Part shown: one piece after another, positions 1 through 9,097 of the stretch
Position numbering within the stretch: the stretch's first letter is position 1
Layout of the letters: each line of letters begins with the position of its first letter
Source: Betaproteobacteria bacterium
GTDB taxonomy: Bacteria > Pseudomonadota > Gammaproteobacteria > Burkholderiales > Usitatibacteraceae
Assembly (NCBI GenBank): GCA_016709665.1
Contig: JADJMI010000001.1
Span: 248,001 to 312,000, forward strand
Direction: 5' to 3'
Length of the DNA stretch: 64,000 nt
Notes under the pieces: generated by a model
Seen by the model: only the letters and a program-made list of their open reading frames with translations
Database searches by the model: none
What the model was told of the DNA's origin: nothing
Position numbers and translations under genes: made by a program

Positions 1-319
1 ACGCCGCCTGCACGATGAGGCCGTCCCAGATCGAAAGCGAATGGGCCTGGTGCAGCTCGATGCCGCGCGCCACGAGATCGGCGGTGTGGGGCACCGTGTC
101 GTGCGAGCCCCAGAATCGGACGAAGTCGAGCGCCAATTCCGGCTCCAGGAACCGGCGCCGCACCGACGTCGCGTAGAACTCCGCGAGGACCTGCGCACTG
201 ACCACGAAGGACTCGTCCTCGATCGCGTTCCAGATCAGCGTCCGGGCCCGTGTGCGCTTGGCAACGTCACCCGGATCGTGCGAATAGACGAGGATGTTGG
301 TGTCGAAGAAACACCTCAC
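1..319 (-). CDS. vapC: VapC-type PIN-domain toxin, cut by window edge
   Basis: Predicted PIN-domain ribonuclease, the toxin of a type II toxin-antitoxin pair. Reading from a GTG start, the protein opens with CFFDTNILVYSHD, the first acidic residue of the PIN active site. It goes on with AEFYATS (conserved Glu) and SIWDGLIVQAA (third acidic position in a W-D-x-L-I-V setting). About 106 residues are visible and the C-terminal 20-30 lie beyond the window. The GTG overlaps the antitoxin stop (GTGA), so the two are translationally coupled. The family cleaves RNA, often tRNA, with Mg2+; the target here is unknown. Family assignment is firm, substrate is not. Confidence 0.88.
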   Translation of the reverse strand, partial: MRCFFDTNILVYSHDPGDVAKRTRARTLIWNAIEDESFVVSAQVLAEFYATSVRRRFLEPELALDFVRFWGSHDTVPHTADLVARGIELHQAHSLSIWDGLIVQAA

Positions 320-579
320 CGCCGGGGGCTCCGCTCGGCGAGCAACGCCTCGTAGAGCTCTTCGCGGCTTTCCTTGCCGAGCCGCTTTCCCTTCATGGCT
401 GGCGCCGCATCGACGCGCGCCAGCAGTTCCCGGTACCGGGCGAGCCGGTCGTCCTGACGGCGCGCGTAGACCTCGATGGCGCGGCGGCAGATCTCGTTGA
501 CGCTGGTGCCCTCCTTGATGGCGCGCACGCGGGCGGCCTGCAGGAGCGATTCGTCGATGGAGAGGGTGACGTTGGCCAT
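316..579 (-). CDS. vapB: VapB-type ribbon-helix-helix antitoxin
   Basis: 87-residue antitoxin partner of the adjacent PIN toxin. The N-terminus MANVTLSIDESLLQAARVRA is a typical ribbon-helix-helix DNA-binding strand and helix. The charged C-terminal half would wrap the toxin. I chose the ATG at 579 rather than upstream in-frame starts because the RHH fold begins exactly there. Such antitoxins normally repress their own operon together with the toxin; a TACACT -10-like element lies about 30 bp upstream on the minus strand, but I see no clear operator. The order antitoxin-toxin with overlap is standard. Confidence 0.85.
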   Translation of the reverse strand: MANVTLSIDESLLQAARVRAIKEGTSVNEICRRAIEVYARRQDDRLARYRELLARVDAAPAMKGKRLGKESREELYEALLAERSPRR

Positions 580-654
580 GGCGAGGAGCCTGCCTATCCT
601 TGTTGCACGTAACCAGTGTAGCACGGGTTATGTGCGCCGGGGCCGGGGGCCGGC

Positions 655-715
<61 letters not shown>

Positions 716-779
716 TGCAGGTGGATCGGGGACGCGGCCCCGTGGGGCGTGCGGGGGGGGCCGCCCGCGCGCGCCCACC

Positions 780-838
780 GGACAGGCGAATTTTCACCTG
801 TCCCCAATTAAATTGGGGCCGCCCCCCCAGCTGTCCCC
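780..838. repeat. Degenerate copy of the GGGGACAGGTGAA palindrome
   Basis: Contains GGACAGGCGAA, a 2-nt loop and TTCACCTGTCC, then a second half with AATTGGGG and AGCTGTCCCC. This is a decayed member of the repeat seen intact at 31805, 37838, 38730 and 39460. It ends a few bases beyond the stop of the receptor gene at 846, the same placement as the other copies. Confidence 0.75.
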
Positions 839-845
839 GATTTGG

Positions 846-1820
846 TTACTGCACCGGCGGGATCTTCGCCTGCTTCACCACGCGGTCCCACTTGGCGACT
901 TCGGAAGCGACATAGGCGCCGAACTGCTCGGGCGTGCTGGCGACCGGCTCGGCACCGGAAGCGGAGAGACGCTCCTGGATCTCCGGCAGGTTCACGATCT
1001 TCTCGATCTCGCGCTGCATGCGGGAGACGATTTCCTTCGGGGTGCCCGCGGGCGCCAGCAGGCCGATCCACGTCACCGCCTCGAAGCCGGGAACGGTATC
1101 CGCGATTGGCGCCACATCCGGCAGGATCTTCGAGCGCTTGGCCGTGCCCACGCCCAGGACGCGCAGCTTGCCCGCCTTCACGTGCTGGGTGGAGGTGTTG
1201 ATCGTGTCGAACATGAACGAGAGCTGCCCGCCCAGCAGGTCCGCGAGGGCCGGCGCGCTGCCCTTGTAAGGCACGTGGGTGAGTTGCGTGCCGAGGGAGC
1301 CCGCAAGCAGCTCGCCCGCCAGGTGGTTGGAGCTGCCGTTGCCCGCGCTGCCGAAGGTGAGCGTGCCGGGCTTCGCCTTGGCGGTGGCGATGAAGTCGGC
1401 GAGCGAATTGATCGGGCTCGAAGTAGGCACCACCAGCAGGTAAGGCACCGTGACGATCTGCGTGACCGCCGCGAAATCCTTCACCGGGTCGAAGTCGAGC
1501 TTCGAGTAGAGGCTGGGCGTCGTGGTGTGGCTCGCCGCGGGTGCGATGAACGTGTAGCCATCGGGCGCGGCCTTGGCGCCCTGCGCGGTGCCGATGGTGC
1601 CGCCCGCCCCACCCTTGTTCTCGATGACGATGGGCTGCCCGAGCGCCTCACCCAGCTTCGGCGAGATGGTGCGGATGACCACGTCCGTCACGCCCCCCGC
1701 CGCGAACGGGATGATGATCCGGACGGGCTTCGTGGGCCAGGACTGCGCGGCGGCACCGGTGCTGACGACAAGACCCGCCGCGAGGGCGGTGGCGAAGCGG
1801 ACAAATCGCGATCGGTTCAT
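846..1820 (-). CDS. Bug/TctC-family extracytoplasmic solute receptor
   Basis: 324-residue periplasmic binding protein of the tripartite tricarboxylate transporter receptor family. It has a signal peptide (MNRSRFVRF, hydrophobic AAGLVV stretch, AAA-Q cleavage) followed by the family hallmark WPTKPVRIIIPFAAGG. Further landmarks are VIENKGGAGG, HVPYKGSAPALADLLGGQ and LRVLGVGTAKRS. Length fits the family (about 320). I chose the ATG at 1820, with GAGG 11 nt upstream, over an earlier in-frame start that would run into a repeat. No TctA/TctB membrane partners are in the window, as is common for the many orphan Bug receptors of betaproteobacteria. The ligand, probably an organic acid or amide, cannot be read from sequence. 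It lies downstream of an Ldh-family dehydrogenase and an FAD oxidase. Confidence 0.92.
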   Translation of the reverse strand: MNRSRFVRFATALAAGLVVSTGAAAQSWPTKPVRIIIPFAAGGVTDVVIRTISPKLGEALGQPIVIENKGGAGGTIGTAQGAKAAPDGYTFIAPAASHTTTPSLYSKLDFDPVKDFAAVTQIVTVPYLLVVPTSSPINSLADFIATAKAKPGTLTFGSAGNGSSNHLAGELLAGSLGTQLTHVPYKGSAPALADLLGGQLSFMFDTINTSTQHVKAGKLRVLGVGTAKRSKILPDVAPIADTVPGFEAVTWIGLLAPAGTPKEIVSRMQREIEKIVNLPEIQERLSASGAEPVASTPEQFGAYVASEVAKWDRVVKQAKIPPVQ

Positions 1821-1852
1821 GGTGGGCATGGCCTCAGGTAGGGGAAAAAATC

Positions 1853-1881
1853 GGGGACAGGTGTAAATGGGGACGGGTGAA
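1853..1881. repeat. Half copy of the GGGGACAGGTGAA repeat
   Basis: Two tandem, same-direction units (GGGGACAGGTG and GGGGACGGGTGAA) without the inverted second half. It sits in the 65-bp gap between the receptor start and the dehydrogenase stop, 5 nt past the latter. It looks like one arm of the 61-bp form found at 31805 and 39460. Confidence 0.75.
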
Positions 1882-1885
1882 GCGT

Positions 1886-2893
1886 TCAAGCACCCGCCAA
1901 CCGATCGAGCATCGCCATGGTTTCATCGCTCACGAGTATCCCATCCGTAAACGCCTGCGCACGCCGGCGGTAACGGCGGGAACCGGGCAGATCCGGCGAC
2001 CCGGCCGCATGCACGGCATCCACAAGCCCCTCCACGCGCGTGCCCACATCCGCACCCGCCCGCCGGGGATCGATGATCATCACGAACTGCCCGCCCTTGG
2101 AAGGCATCGTGCCCTGCGCCGGCGACTCGTAGCCGAACACGCCGCCCGAGAGCCCCGCCGCGAGCACTTCCACCATGAAGGCGATCGAGGCCCCCTTGCG
2201 ACTGCCGAAGGGATGCAGCGCGCCGCCCGCCAGGATCGCATTCGGATCGTCCGTCGGCTCGCCGTTCGCATCGACGCCGACATCGAGGGGAATCGCCCTC
2301 CCATCCTTCGCGGCAAGTAGAAGATCACCCTGCGACATGATGCTCGTAGCCTGGTCCCACACCACCGGATCGCCCTGCGCCCGCGGGCACGCGAAAGCCG
2401 ACGCATTGGTGCCGAACACGGGACCGCCCCCGGACCACGCCGTGAGCCGTGCACGAGAGGTAACGCACGAGAAAGCAATGAACCCCTCCCGCGCAAACCC
2501 CTCGATATCCGGCCACAGCGCCGCGAAGTGGTGGGCATTGCGAATGAGCAGGATCGCGCTACCCGTCCGCGAAGCCTTCGCCATGATCGACCCGCGCGCA
2601 TTCTCGAGCGCGTAGTGGGTGAATCCATTCATCGCATCCAGCACCAGCATCGAGGGGCTGCGCGACACCTCCACCGGCATCGCCTTCCCGTCCGCCCAGC
2701 CGGTGCGCACCGCATCGACGAAGCCCGGCAGCCGCAGCAGCCCGTGGCTCAGCGTGCCATCCCGCTCGCACGCCGTGATGGACCTGGCGATCGGCGCGGC
2801 AATCGCCTCCGCGAACCCGTTGGCCACGAGCGCACGCTGTACGCGGGAGACCAGCTCCTCGGGCTTCATCCCCCAGCCTCGCGGTTTGGCCAT
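1886..2893 (-). CDS. Ldh-family NAD(P)-dependent oxidoreductase
   Basis: 335-residue member of the malate/L-lactate/ureidoglycolate dehydrogenase family, a fold distinct from the classical Rossmann LDHs. Hallmarks are SHGLLRLPGFVDAVRTG, NARGSIMAKAS, the RNAHHFAALW region, NASAFACPR and ALHPFGSRKGASIAFMVEVL. The ATG at 2893 has AGGGAA 10 nt upstream. Family members reduce 2-oxo acids or cyclic imino acids such as delta1-piperideine-2-carboxylate. Its position directly downstream of a DadA-like FAD oxidase (20 bp gap) would suit imino-acid or D-amino-acid breakdown, but that is inference. Expected to be cytosolic and dimeric. Confidence 0.88.
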   Translation of the reverse strand: MAKPRGWGMKPEELVSRVQRALVANGFAEAIAAPIARSITACERDGTLSHGLLRLPGFVDAVRTGWADGKAMPVEVSRSPSMLVLDAMNGFTHYALENARGSIMAKASRTGSAILLIRNAHHFAALWPDIEGFAREGFIAFSCVTSRARLTAWSGGGPVFGTNASAFACPRAQGDPVVWDQATSIMSQGDLLLAAKDGRAIPLDVGVDANGEPTDDPNAILAGGALHPFGSRKGASIAFMVEVLAAGLSGGVFGYESPAQGTMPSKGGQFVMIIDPRRAGADVGTRVEGLVDAVHAAGSPDLPGSRRYRRRAQAFTDGILVSDETMAMLDRLAGA

Positions 2894-2913
2894 GGTCGTG
2901 GTTCCCTGATCGT

Positions 2914-4284
2914 TCAAAGCGCGCCCTTGCCCAGGCCGGCCAGCTCGGCCATCAGTTCGGAATCCGAATAGCGCTCGAACGACAGCGCCTTGGCATAGTC
3001 GGGCACGGGATTGCCCGTCACCCATGCGGCGCACAGCGCCCCCGTCGCACACGCGGCCATCGTGCCGTAGCCCGAGAGCGCCCCCGCGATGAACGCCCCG
3101 GGCGTCTTCATGGGGCCGATGAGGGGCCAGTTCTCCTCCGTCATCGTGTACCAGCCGCCGTAGTGGTGCGCGCCGCGCGGCAGCCGCCCGACGTAGGCCG
3201 CGAGCTTCGGGTGCAGCCGGCTCGCCCCGCGCAGCACCGTGTCGGGGAAGTGCGGGTCCACGGGCTCCTCGCCATGGGGGTCCGACGAAGCGTCATTGAA
3301 CGCCCAGCCGAGCTTGATCCACGTGCCATCCGCCGGGCCGTCGGGCCGGCAGTGGATGCCGCCCTTCATCGGCTGCGTGAGGTAGCGCGTGGCGGCGTTG
3401 CCCGCGAGCAGTTCCCGATCCTCCGCGCTCCACGCGAGCACCTGGTCGTCCAGGTCGATGGTGAAGGGCATGCCCCGCGGGATGGAATGCAGTTCGTCCG
3501 CGAAGGAGATCTTCTGCTGGTAGACGCACTTCACCGGGACATCCTCGCCCAGCATCGCGCCCACGTCGCGCAGGTACGGTCCCGCGGCGTTCACGAGCCG
3601 GTTCGCGCGGATGCGCCGCGAGCCCTGCGCCGTGGCGACCTCGAGCGCGAAGCCGTCGGAAGCCGCGATCGATTTCACTTCCCCGCGCATGATCTTGCCC
3701 GCCCGCGGCGCGGACCACCTCCAGCATCACCTGCCCAGCTGCTGGGCGCTGATGGAGCCCGCGCGGCGCACGTGGATGACGGCGGCGATATCGGGCGCCC
3801 AGCTGGGGAAGGTCCGCTGGATCAGGTCGCGATTGAGGAGCACGTCCACGCCATCGGGCGCCTCTTCCCACGGCGTGCGCTTCGGGGGCAAGTAGTCGCA
3901 AGTGGCAGATTCGCGGATGCGTACGCGCCCCGCCATCTCGCCATAGCCGCGGTAGAGCTCGCGGATCAGGTCCTCCGGGCGTTCGCGGCGGGTGACGAGC
4001 GCGTAGCCGCCGCGGGTCATGGCGAGGCGGCCGGGGGCGAGGCGGTCGATCTCCTCCAGCAGCGTGGTCGAGTGGTCCGTGAAGGCCGTCATCACGGGGT
4101 GCGGCCACCAGTTGCGGTAGTTCTCGCCGGACTGGGCGGAGGTGAAGCTCAGGGGATCGCGCGGATCGATGAGGGCGAGGCTGCGCACGCCGTGGCGGCG
4201 CACGAGGTAGTAGGCGACCGCGATGCCGATGCTGCCCGCACCGATGAGGGCGACGTCGACGGACTGGGCGGAATCGCGGGCCAT
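2914..4284 (-). pseudogene. DadA-like FAD-dependent oxidoreductase, frame broken
   Basis: D-amino acid/sarcosine/glycine oxidase-type flavoprotein. The N-terminal half has the dinucleotide site VALIGAGSIGIAVAYYL, then SGENYRNWW and a substrate region. The C-terminal half has VNAAGPYLRDVGAML, YYGGWY-like segments and SGYGTMAACATG, a usual second FAD contact. The frame is lost between about 3698 and 3736: one base appears missing near 3733 and one extra C appears at 3698-3700. The 30-40 nt between read sensibly (QVMLEVVRAAGG) only in the shifted frame. The two changes cancel, so both ends share a frame but an in-frame TGA lies between. This is either two sequence errors or a genuine lesion. Total length about 455 residues is normal for the family. 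The neighbouring receptor and GntR regulator suggest a catabolic operon. Confidence 0.8.
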
Positions 4285-4301
4285 GGCTCTATCGGGCTAC
4301 G

Positions 4302-4947
4302 CTATTCCGCGCGCAGCACGGTCTGGGTCTGCTCGATGTGCCGCTCCAGGAGGCGGACGGCGAGGGCCACGTCCTTGTCCTGGCAGGCCTTGAGGATGAG
4401 GCGGTGCTCCTCCTGCGGGGCCTTGCGCCCGACCTTGTAGGACTGGAGCGCCCGCAGGTGGATGCCGATGCCGCGCACGAGGTCCTCGATCATCCGCAGG
4501 AGCTTCGCCCGGCCGCAGGGGCGGTAGAGCGTGAGGTGGAACTCGAGGTTGAGCTCGGACCATTCGCGGGGCGAGTCGCTCGCGTCGTAGCGCTTGATGA
4601 TGTCGCGGGCGGCCTTGAAGTCGGCGGCCTTCATGTGGGGGATGGCGAGCTTCAGGGCGCGGGCTTCGAGGCCGACGCGGATGTCGAGGGCTTCGAGGAG
4701 CTGGGGGATGGACTGGGCGGCGACGACGGAGCCTTGGTGGGGGCGTGTGGTCGACGAGGCCTTCGGCTTCCAGGCGCTTCAAGGCTTCCCGGACGGGGAT
4801 GCGGCTGACGCCGAAGCGCTTGGCGAGGACTTCCTGCTTGAGGGGGACGCCGATGCCGTACGCCCCGGAGAGGATCAGGTCACGGAGGGTGTCCGTGACG
4901 GCGTCGGCGGAGAGGAGGGGCTTTTCCTCCTGGGAGACTGCGAGCAT
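4302..4947 (-). pseudogene. GntR/FadR-type regulator with FCD domain, one frameshift
   Basis: Transcriptional regulator, very likely of the downstream oxidase-dehydrogenase-receptor cluster. The N-terminal winged helix reads DTLRDLILSGAYGIGVPLKQ then RFGVSRIPVREALKRLEAEG. The C-terminal FCD ligand-binding part reads FKAARDIIKRYDASDSPREW, LNLEFHLTLYRPCG and HRLILKACQDKD with metal-type histidines. The two halves are in different frames; the shift maps to a run of five G at 4739-4743 (four would restore the reading DHTPHQGSVVA). A homopolymer miscall is therefore likely and the gene may be intact. Expected length about 215 residues is normal. Confidence 0.8.
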
Positions 4948-4985
4948 GGATCGCTCCGGTGGGGCCGGGGGGGTAGGGCTCCACG

Positions 4986-5005
4986 ATTGGATCCATTATA
5001 GGATC
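4986..5005 (-). promoter_or_regulatory. Promoter -10 and palindromic operator of the GntR gene
   Basis: On the minus strand a perfect TATAAT (4995-5000) lies about 50 bp upstream of the regulator start. It is embedded between GATCC and GGATC arms. Overlapping it is the near-palindrome ATTGGATCCATT (4986-4997), one base from symmetric. FadR/FCD regulators commonly bind such short palindromes over their own promoter, so autoregulation is likely. No strong -35 is evident (TGGCTT at 17 bp). Confidence 0.55.
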
Positions 5006-5390
5006 AGAAATAAATGAAAGCCAGACCAACCAAACTGATGCCCTCGTGGCGCGCGCTGAACAATTCCAGAGCAAAGTGGAGAAATTGCAACTGCGAAGTC
5101 CGACGGGCACGGCACGACGGCCGTTGCAACAGGGGAACTACTGCGTGACAAAATTGAGGAGCAATAAGCACGTCTGCAGCAATGCCTCGACTCATGCGCT
5201 CATTGTTCCGCGCACCTTCTGTCGCCCATATTGGCAACCGCTGAGCAATGCTCCTCTCTACAACGCAAGCGGGTCATTGTTGATGATGTAGGGTCAAGGC
5301 GCGGCGGACGACGAGTTCTGCGTAACACTTCTAAACGCGCATAAACGTGGACGATATCCTCCGTCGCCAATCTAAAGCCTACAAGCCTTG

Positions 5391-5747
5391 CTACGAACCG
5401 TCTGCCAGGAATGCCTCAATCCCCGGGCGACAACACCTTCGAGTAGGCAGCCACAATTGGCACAATGGGCCGCCCGTCACCTCCTTATGCCTAAGCAGGC
5501 GGTGCCCAACGGCCCAAAGCGCGTAGCGCAAACGGAAGCGCTGCACACGTTCGTGCTGTTCCCACAGGACATCGCGCTGCTCGATTGGAAACCCGATGCC
5601 GAGTCGATGGTCGATGGCCAGCTCGAGCTCTTGTCGCATCACCATGCGTTCCTGCTCGGCCATTGGCAGGGCCGGCAGTCCCGCGTGCAGCGCGACAATG
5701 CGCCTTTCGTACTCGGAATCGCTGAGTCGTGGGCCGTGATCGAACAT
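5391..5747 (-). CDS. Hypothetical protein
   Basis: 118-residue open frame with a balanced, charged composition (MFDHGPRLSDSEYERR, ELELAIDHRLGIGFP, WEQHERVQRFRLRYALW) that reads like a small helical cytosolic protein. I do not recognise a family. A weak GGGG sits just before the ATG. The 380 bp between it and the regulator promoter hold no gene I can support. It is the first gene of the AT-richer stretch, and the last 30 residues are low quality, so the true end may be shifted. Confidence 0.45.
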   Translation of the reverse strand: MFDHGPRLSDSEYERRIVALHAGLPALPMAEQERMVMRQELELAIDHRLGIGFPIEQRDVLWEQHERVQRFRLRYALWAVGHRLLRHKEVTGGPLCQLWLPTRRCCRPGIEAFLADGS

Positions 5748-5842
5748 CGCCCCATTCTACCGATCCCGGCCGATAAACCGAAGGTCAATTCGTGATCGTC
5801 TTCAATATCGATGGGTCGGTCAGCGGATGCGCTCTCCCCCGC

Positions 5843-6658
5843 TTAAGCTCGAACAGGGCCCGGTATTGCCTCTCGGGTGAGCAAGTTGGCCATGTCGTCC
5901 TGGAACTCGAGGGTGACGCGGTCGAACCCTTTGCGAACGCCCCTAAGTCGATTTCATTGTTGGCGTATCCGCCTTCCATTTGGTTTCGGCTTGTCTCGAT
6001 ACGTCTACGAATATTGACTGCCGCCACAGCCTTTTTTTCCCGATCTCCTCGCCAAAAGTGAAGTCAAGCTTGTACCGAAAAAGCCGCACGTTGGCATCCA
6101 GCAACTCATTTGCTCGAACCCGCGGCGAGATCATCATCCGGTTCACCGTCCCGTAGTGCCTCATAACGCCGTCGATGTAGCGACGCATCCTCTTCACACC
6201 TTTGGCATCCGGAATCGCAGTCGCCATGGCGGACCTGGCTGCTGGGCTCGCGGCATCACTGCACTCGGGCAAGTCCCCGCGGACATTCGGATATTGGTCA
6301 AAGGGCGAGGCACAGGTGCCCACGGGCCCGAGGCCCGTCCGTACGGGCCGAACAGTGCCTCGGACAGGTGATAGCCACGCACCCCCATGACGAGGATCCG
6401 CGCCGGGAAGAGAATCCGATTAGCTGCTTGGTGACAAACACCGGTTACCAGATAGCACTTGATATTCGCTCGCTCGTTCGGCTGCGCGATCGCATCGGCA
6501 CGCCGCGTGTCCCCTGTCCCGCCCTTGTAGCACCTTGCCGCCTTGCTTGCCGCCCCAGCATCCCCACGCCTTCCCGTCGTTGCCGCAACGCACGGATGTA
6601 CGATCGGCCGCCTTGGCAAAGAGCACGGTCGGTAGTGCATCGCTACGAGCGTGCCCAT
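5843..6658 (-). pseudogene. Unrecognised Cys/His-rich protein, several frameshifts
   Basis: Reading across frame breaks gives one protein of about 270 residues. It contains LFAKAADRTSVRCGNDGKAW, RADAIAQPNERANIKCYLV, TGVCHQAANRIL, GVRGYHLSEALFGPYGRA, RRYIDGVMRHYGTVNRMM and VTLEFQDDMANLLTREA. An ATG at 6658 preceded by GAGGGG is the likely start and a TAA at 5843-5845 the likely end. The spaced Cys and His residues could form a catalytic or metal site, but I know no named family. It is third in a row with a subtilase and a small overlapping gene, suggesting a common function. At least three single-base shifts are needed, so the copy is inactive or badly sequenced. Confidence 0.45.
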
Positions 6659-6707
6659 TGCGTCCCCCTCGCATCGATTCTCGGCCCGCTTAAAGCCGCC
6701 GGATGGG

Positions 6708-6976
6708 TTACGCCCGCCGCCTCGCGCCGCGACGGGGGCGGAACGGGCAACTTGCTCCGGGTCTCGGGAGCGCTTCACGTAGTCCGGCGCCGCTGCTGCG
6801 AGCGCCTTGAACATCTCCTCGCTGCCCTCGACAATGAGCATCGCGCCTGTCTTCGCAAGCACTTGCGCGCTAAGTCGGCTCGCCTCGCTCGCGAGCTTCT
6901 CGATCGGGAGTGCCGCCGTACCTTGCCGTTGACGGAAAACGTACCGCGCCATTCCTGCCCTGTTGCCTGCAATCAT
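6708..6976 (-). CDS. Small hypothetical protein coupled to subtilase
   Basis: Begins with an ATG that overlaps the subtilase stop (ATGA at 6973-6976), so it is translationally coupled. Readable part: MIAGNRAGMARYVFRQRQG, then KLASEASRLSAQVL, then GAMLIVEGSEEMFKALAAAA, a compact alpha/beta pattern of about 75 residues. The 3' end is uncertain: one frame stays open to 6194 while a shifted frame stops at 6708. Size and pairing with a protease would suit a chaperone or I9-like inhibitor; this is a guess. No named family recognised. Confidence 0.45.
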
Positions 6977-8435
6977 GACCGTAGCCCCGCGCCTTGCGAT
7001 TCGCGGGCGAATCCCAAGTCTACCGCGCCCTGCGTGGCCAATCGCACAATTTGATCGGCACGTTGCGCGTCGCGAGCACCATTCAAAATCGCAGTCGAGC
7101 CAGACAGCAGGCGCGCAATCGCGCCGGTGACGCAGGGACATGCCATTGACGTCCCATCCATGACAGCGAACCGGTCGCCGGGGTAAGTTGAGATGATCCC
7201 GCATCCCGTACCCGCAAGGTCAACCTCCGGGCCGGTATTCGAGAACGCGGCCATGTACGTCTTGGACCTGCCACTGGGAGATGTGACGTCCTCCTGCTGA
7301 GTGGCCCCCTTCGGCCATGTGCCCTTCGCCCCGATGGCTGACACGCAGAGTGCCAGCGGGTGTGTACCCGGGTTTGATACCGGCCCTGCATCATTTCCCG
7401 CCGCAATCACGCAAACCGTGCCACGCGCCCGCGCTGACTTGATGGCTTCGTCGGTGACCGCGTCCATCGGCCCGCCACCCAGGCTCAGGTTGAGAAGATC
7501 GCACCCATCGGCAACCGCCGTGTCTATTGCGTTGCCGATGTCGAAATTGGAGGCTCCACTGCCATCGCGGGGAAACACGCGATATATATTCAGTGAAACC
7601 GAGGGCGCCAAGCCACGAAACTCCCTTCCCCTGGCAGCAACTACGCCAGCAACGTGAGTTCCATGACCCTCGGTATCATGGTAACCACTATCGCTGTCTC
7701 CGTAGACCATCGATATTCCCTTCGCCACGACCAAGTCGGCATGTGCGCCACATCCCGTATCGAGGACTCCAACGCGCACGCCGCGGCCGTCGTCCAAAGG
7801 GCCCGGCGGTGCCAGCAAGCTACGTGCGTCAATATGTGCCGGATCGATGGCCGGAAGGGCGATCGGAGCACTGCCCATCGCGACGTTTTCCATGATCATC
7901 GGCCAAGCGGTGTGTCCGGCGTAGAGGTAGACCCGCTCCAGCCGACGCGTAGTCGCGGGGAGAGAGCGAAACCTCACCTCTCGAGTTGGTTGTTGCCTCC
8001 GCACCGGCCCCCTTCGCGACATTGGTGAGCGCCACCACGTGAACATCGGGCAGGCCCGTCCCTGTGTCGCCTAGGACGACCTTTAGTTTGACTTTTCCTA
8101 GAGTCGCACGCGGGAACGCCTTCCGGGCGGTCTCGACAGTGACTTGGGGCTTTCGTGCGAGCTGAAACCGAACCTCGGGCACGATGCGCAGGCCCGGCTG
8201 AGCCTGGCTCAATTGGAATGCCTTCTCCGCCGTAAGCTCGACCAACTTCGGTCCGTTCTCGTGGATCGATGCCAGTACCTTGATATCCAATGCCGGCGCA
8301 TTCGCTCGCGTCAATCGCCGCACGCCCGTCCTCTGCAAGCCGAAAGCGTGTTGAGCGCTTCGGCACCGGTCGTCTCGGAAGCGACAAATCCACGGTGGGA
8401 AGGATGATGAAGCGGGTGGGGCGTGATTGGGGCAT
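6973..8435 (-). pseudogene. Subtilisin-like S8 serine peptidase, frameshifted
   Basis: The C-terminal 350 residues carry the full S8 catalytic set in one frame: VGVLDTGCG (Asp), GHGTHVAGV (His), AAGNDAGP (oxyanion Asn) and DGTSMACPCVTG (Ser). Upstream, shifted frames give an N-terminal region with VLASIHENGPKLVELTAEKA and RIVPEVRFQLARK, resembling a propeptide, then a carboxypeptidase-regulatory-like strand repeat (ATTNSRGEVSLS). The likely start MPQSRPTRFIILP at 8435 has GGAGGGAGG upstream. Shifts are inferred near 8412, near 8340 and at the G4 run 7957-7960; correcting each restores sensible sequence. No export signal is visible at the start. Intact length would be about 485 residues. Confidence 0.75.
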
Positions 8436-8512
8436 GGTTTCCTCCCTCCGGTTCGAGCAATCGCAGTTCGAGACACACACATGCCAAATGCGGATGATGC
8501 CGCGGATGACCG

Positions 8513-8995
8513 CTACTTCTTCGGTAAGGTTACCGTGATCTCCTTCCTGGCCGGAGTGGCGGCAGTGTCCATGATCAGGTACTTGAACGAACGAGGCGCA
8601 TCGCCACCGTCCTTCAATTGCCTGAAGATAAATTGGGTGCCTCCCAGCCGGGGATTACCTGAAAAGCTGATTAGATCGGTCGCAGGCGATTCTCCCAACC
8701 ACATCCCGTGAAACGTACCGCTACCTCCCGACACCAGTAGGGATTTTTCGACATCCTTGCCCAATTCCAATCCGGCATCTGGGATGGCCGGCTCAATGCG
8801 GAAGGCTGCGGTGGCGCCGACCAGCCTCGCCTTGCATGCGTCCACAGAGGCGGCCTCTACCGCACCTTCGCCAATCCGGGAAATCACGCGATCCATCTCT
8901 GCCACGAGGCTTGTGGCGCGCTTGGTAAGTGAGTCGAACGCGCGGCCAAGTCCGAATCGACTTGAGGGTACGAGGGAGTGCAATCGGGATTTCAT
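8513..8995 (-). CDS. Hypothetical protein upstream of subtilase
   Basis: 160-residue open frame ending 77 bp before the subtilase start, same strand. It has a helical first half (LTKRATSLVAEMDRVISRIG) and a beta-rich second half (LLVSGGSGTFHGMWLGE, FSGNPRLGGTQFIFRQL). No family recognised, no signal peptide, weak ribosome site. Its intact frame contrasts with its damaged neighbours. It may belong to the same operon. Confidence 0.5.
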   Translation of the reverse strand: MKSRLHSLVPSSRFGLGRAFDSLTKRATSLVAEMDRVISRIGEGAVEAASVDACKARLVGATAAFRIEPAIPDAGLELGKDVEKSLLVSGGSGTFHGMWLGESPATDLISFSGNPRLGGTQFIFRQLKDGGDAPRSFKYLIMDTAATPARKEITVTLPKK

Positions 8996-9097
8996 CGCTT
9001 GCTTATTGTCTGGCGGAGCCGGCGCGGGGGAATCCGCCGCGGCCTGGCTGACGATCCCAGCTGCGGCGAGCTGGAACGCCGCTACGGGCGGCTGGTT

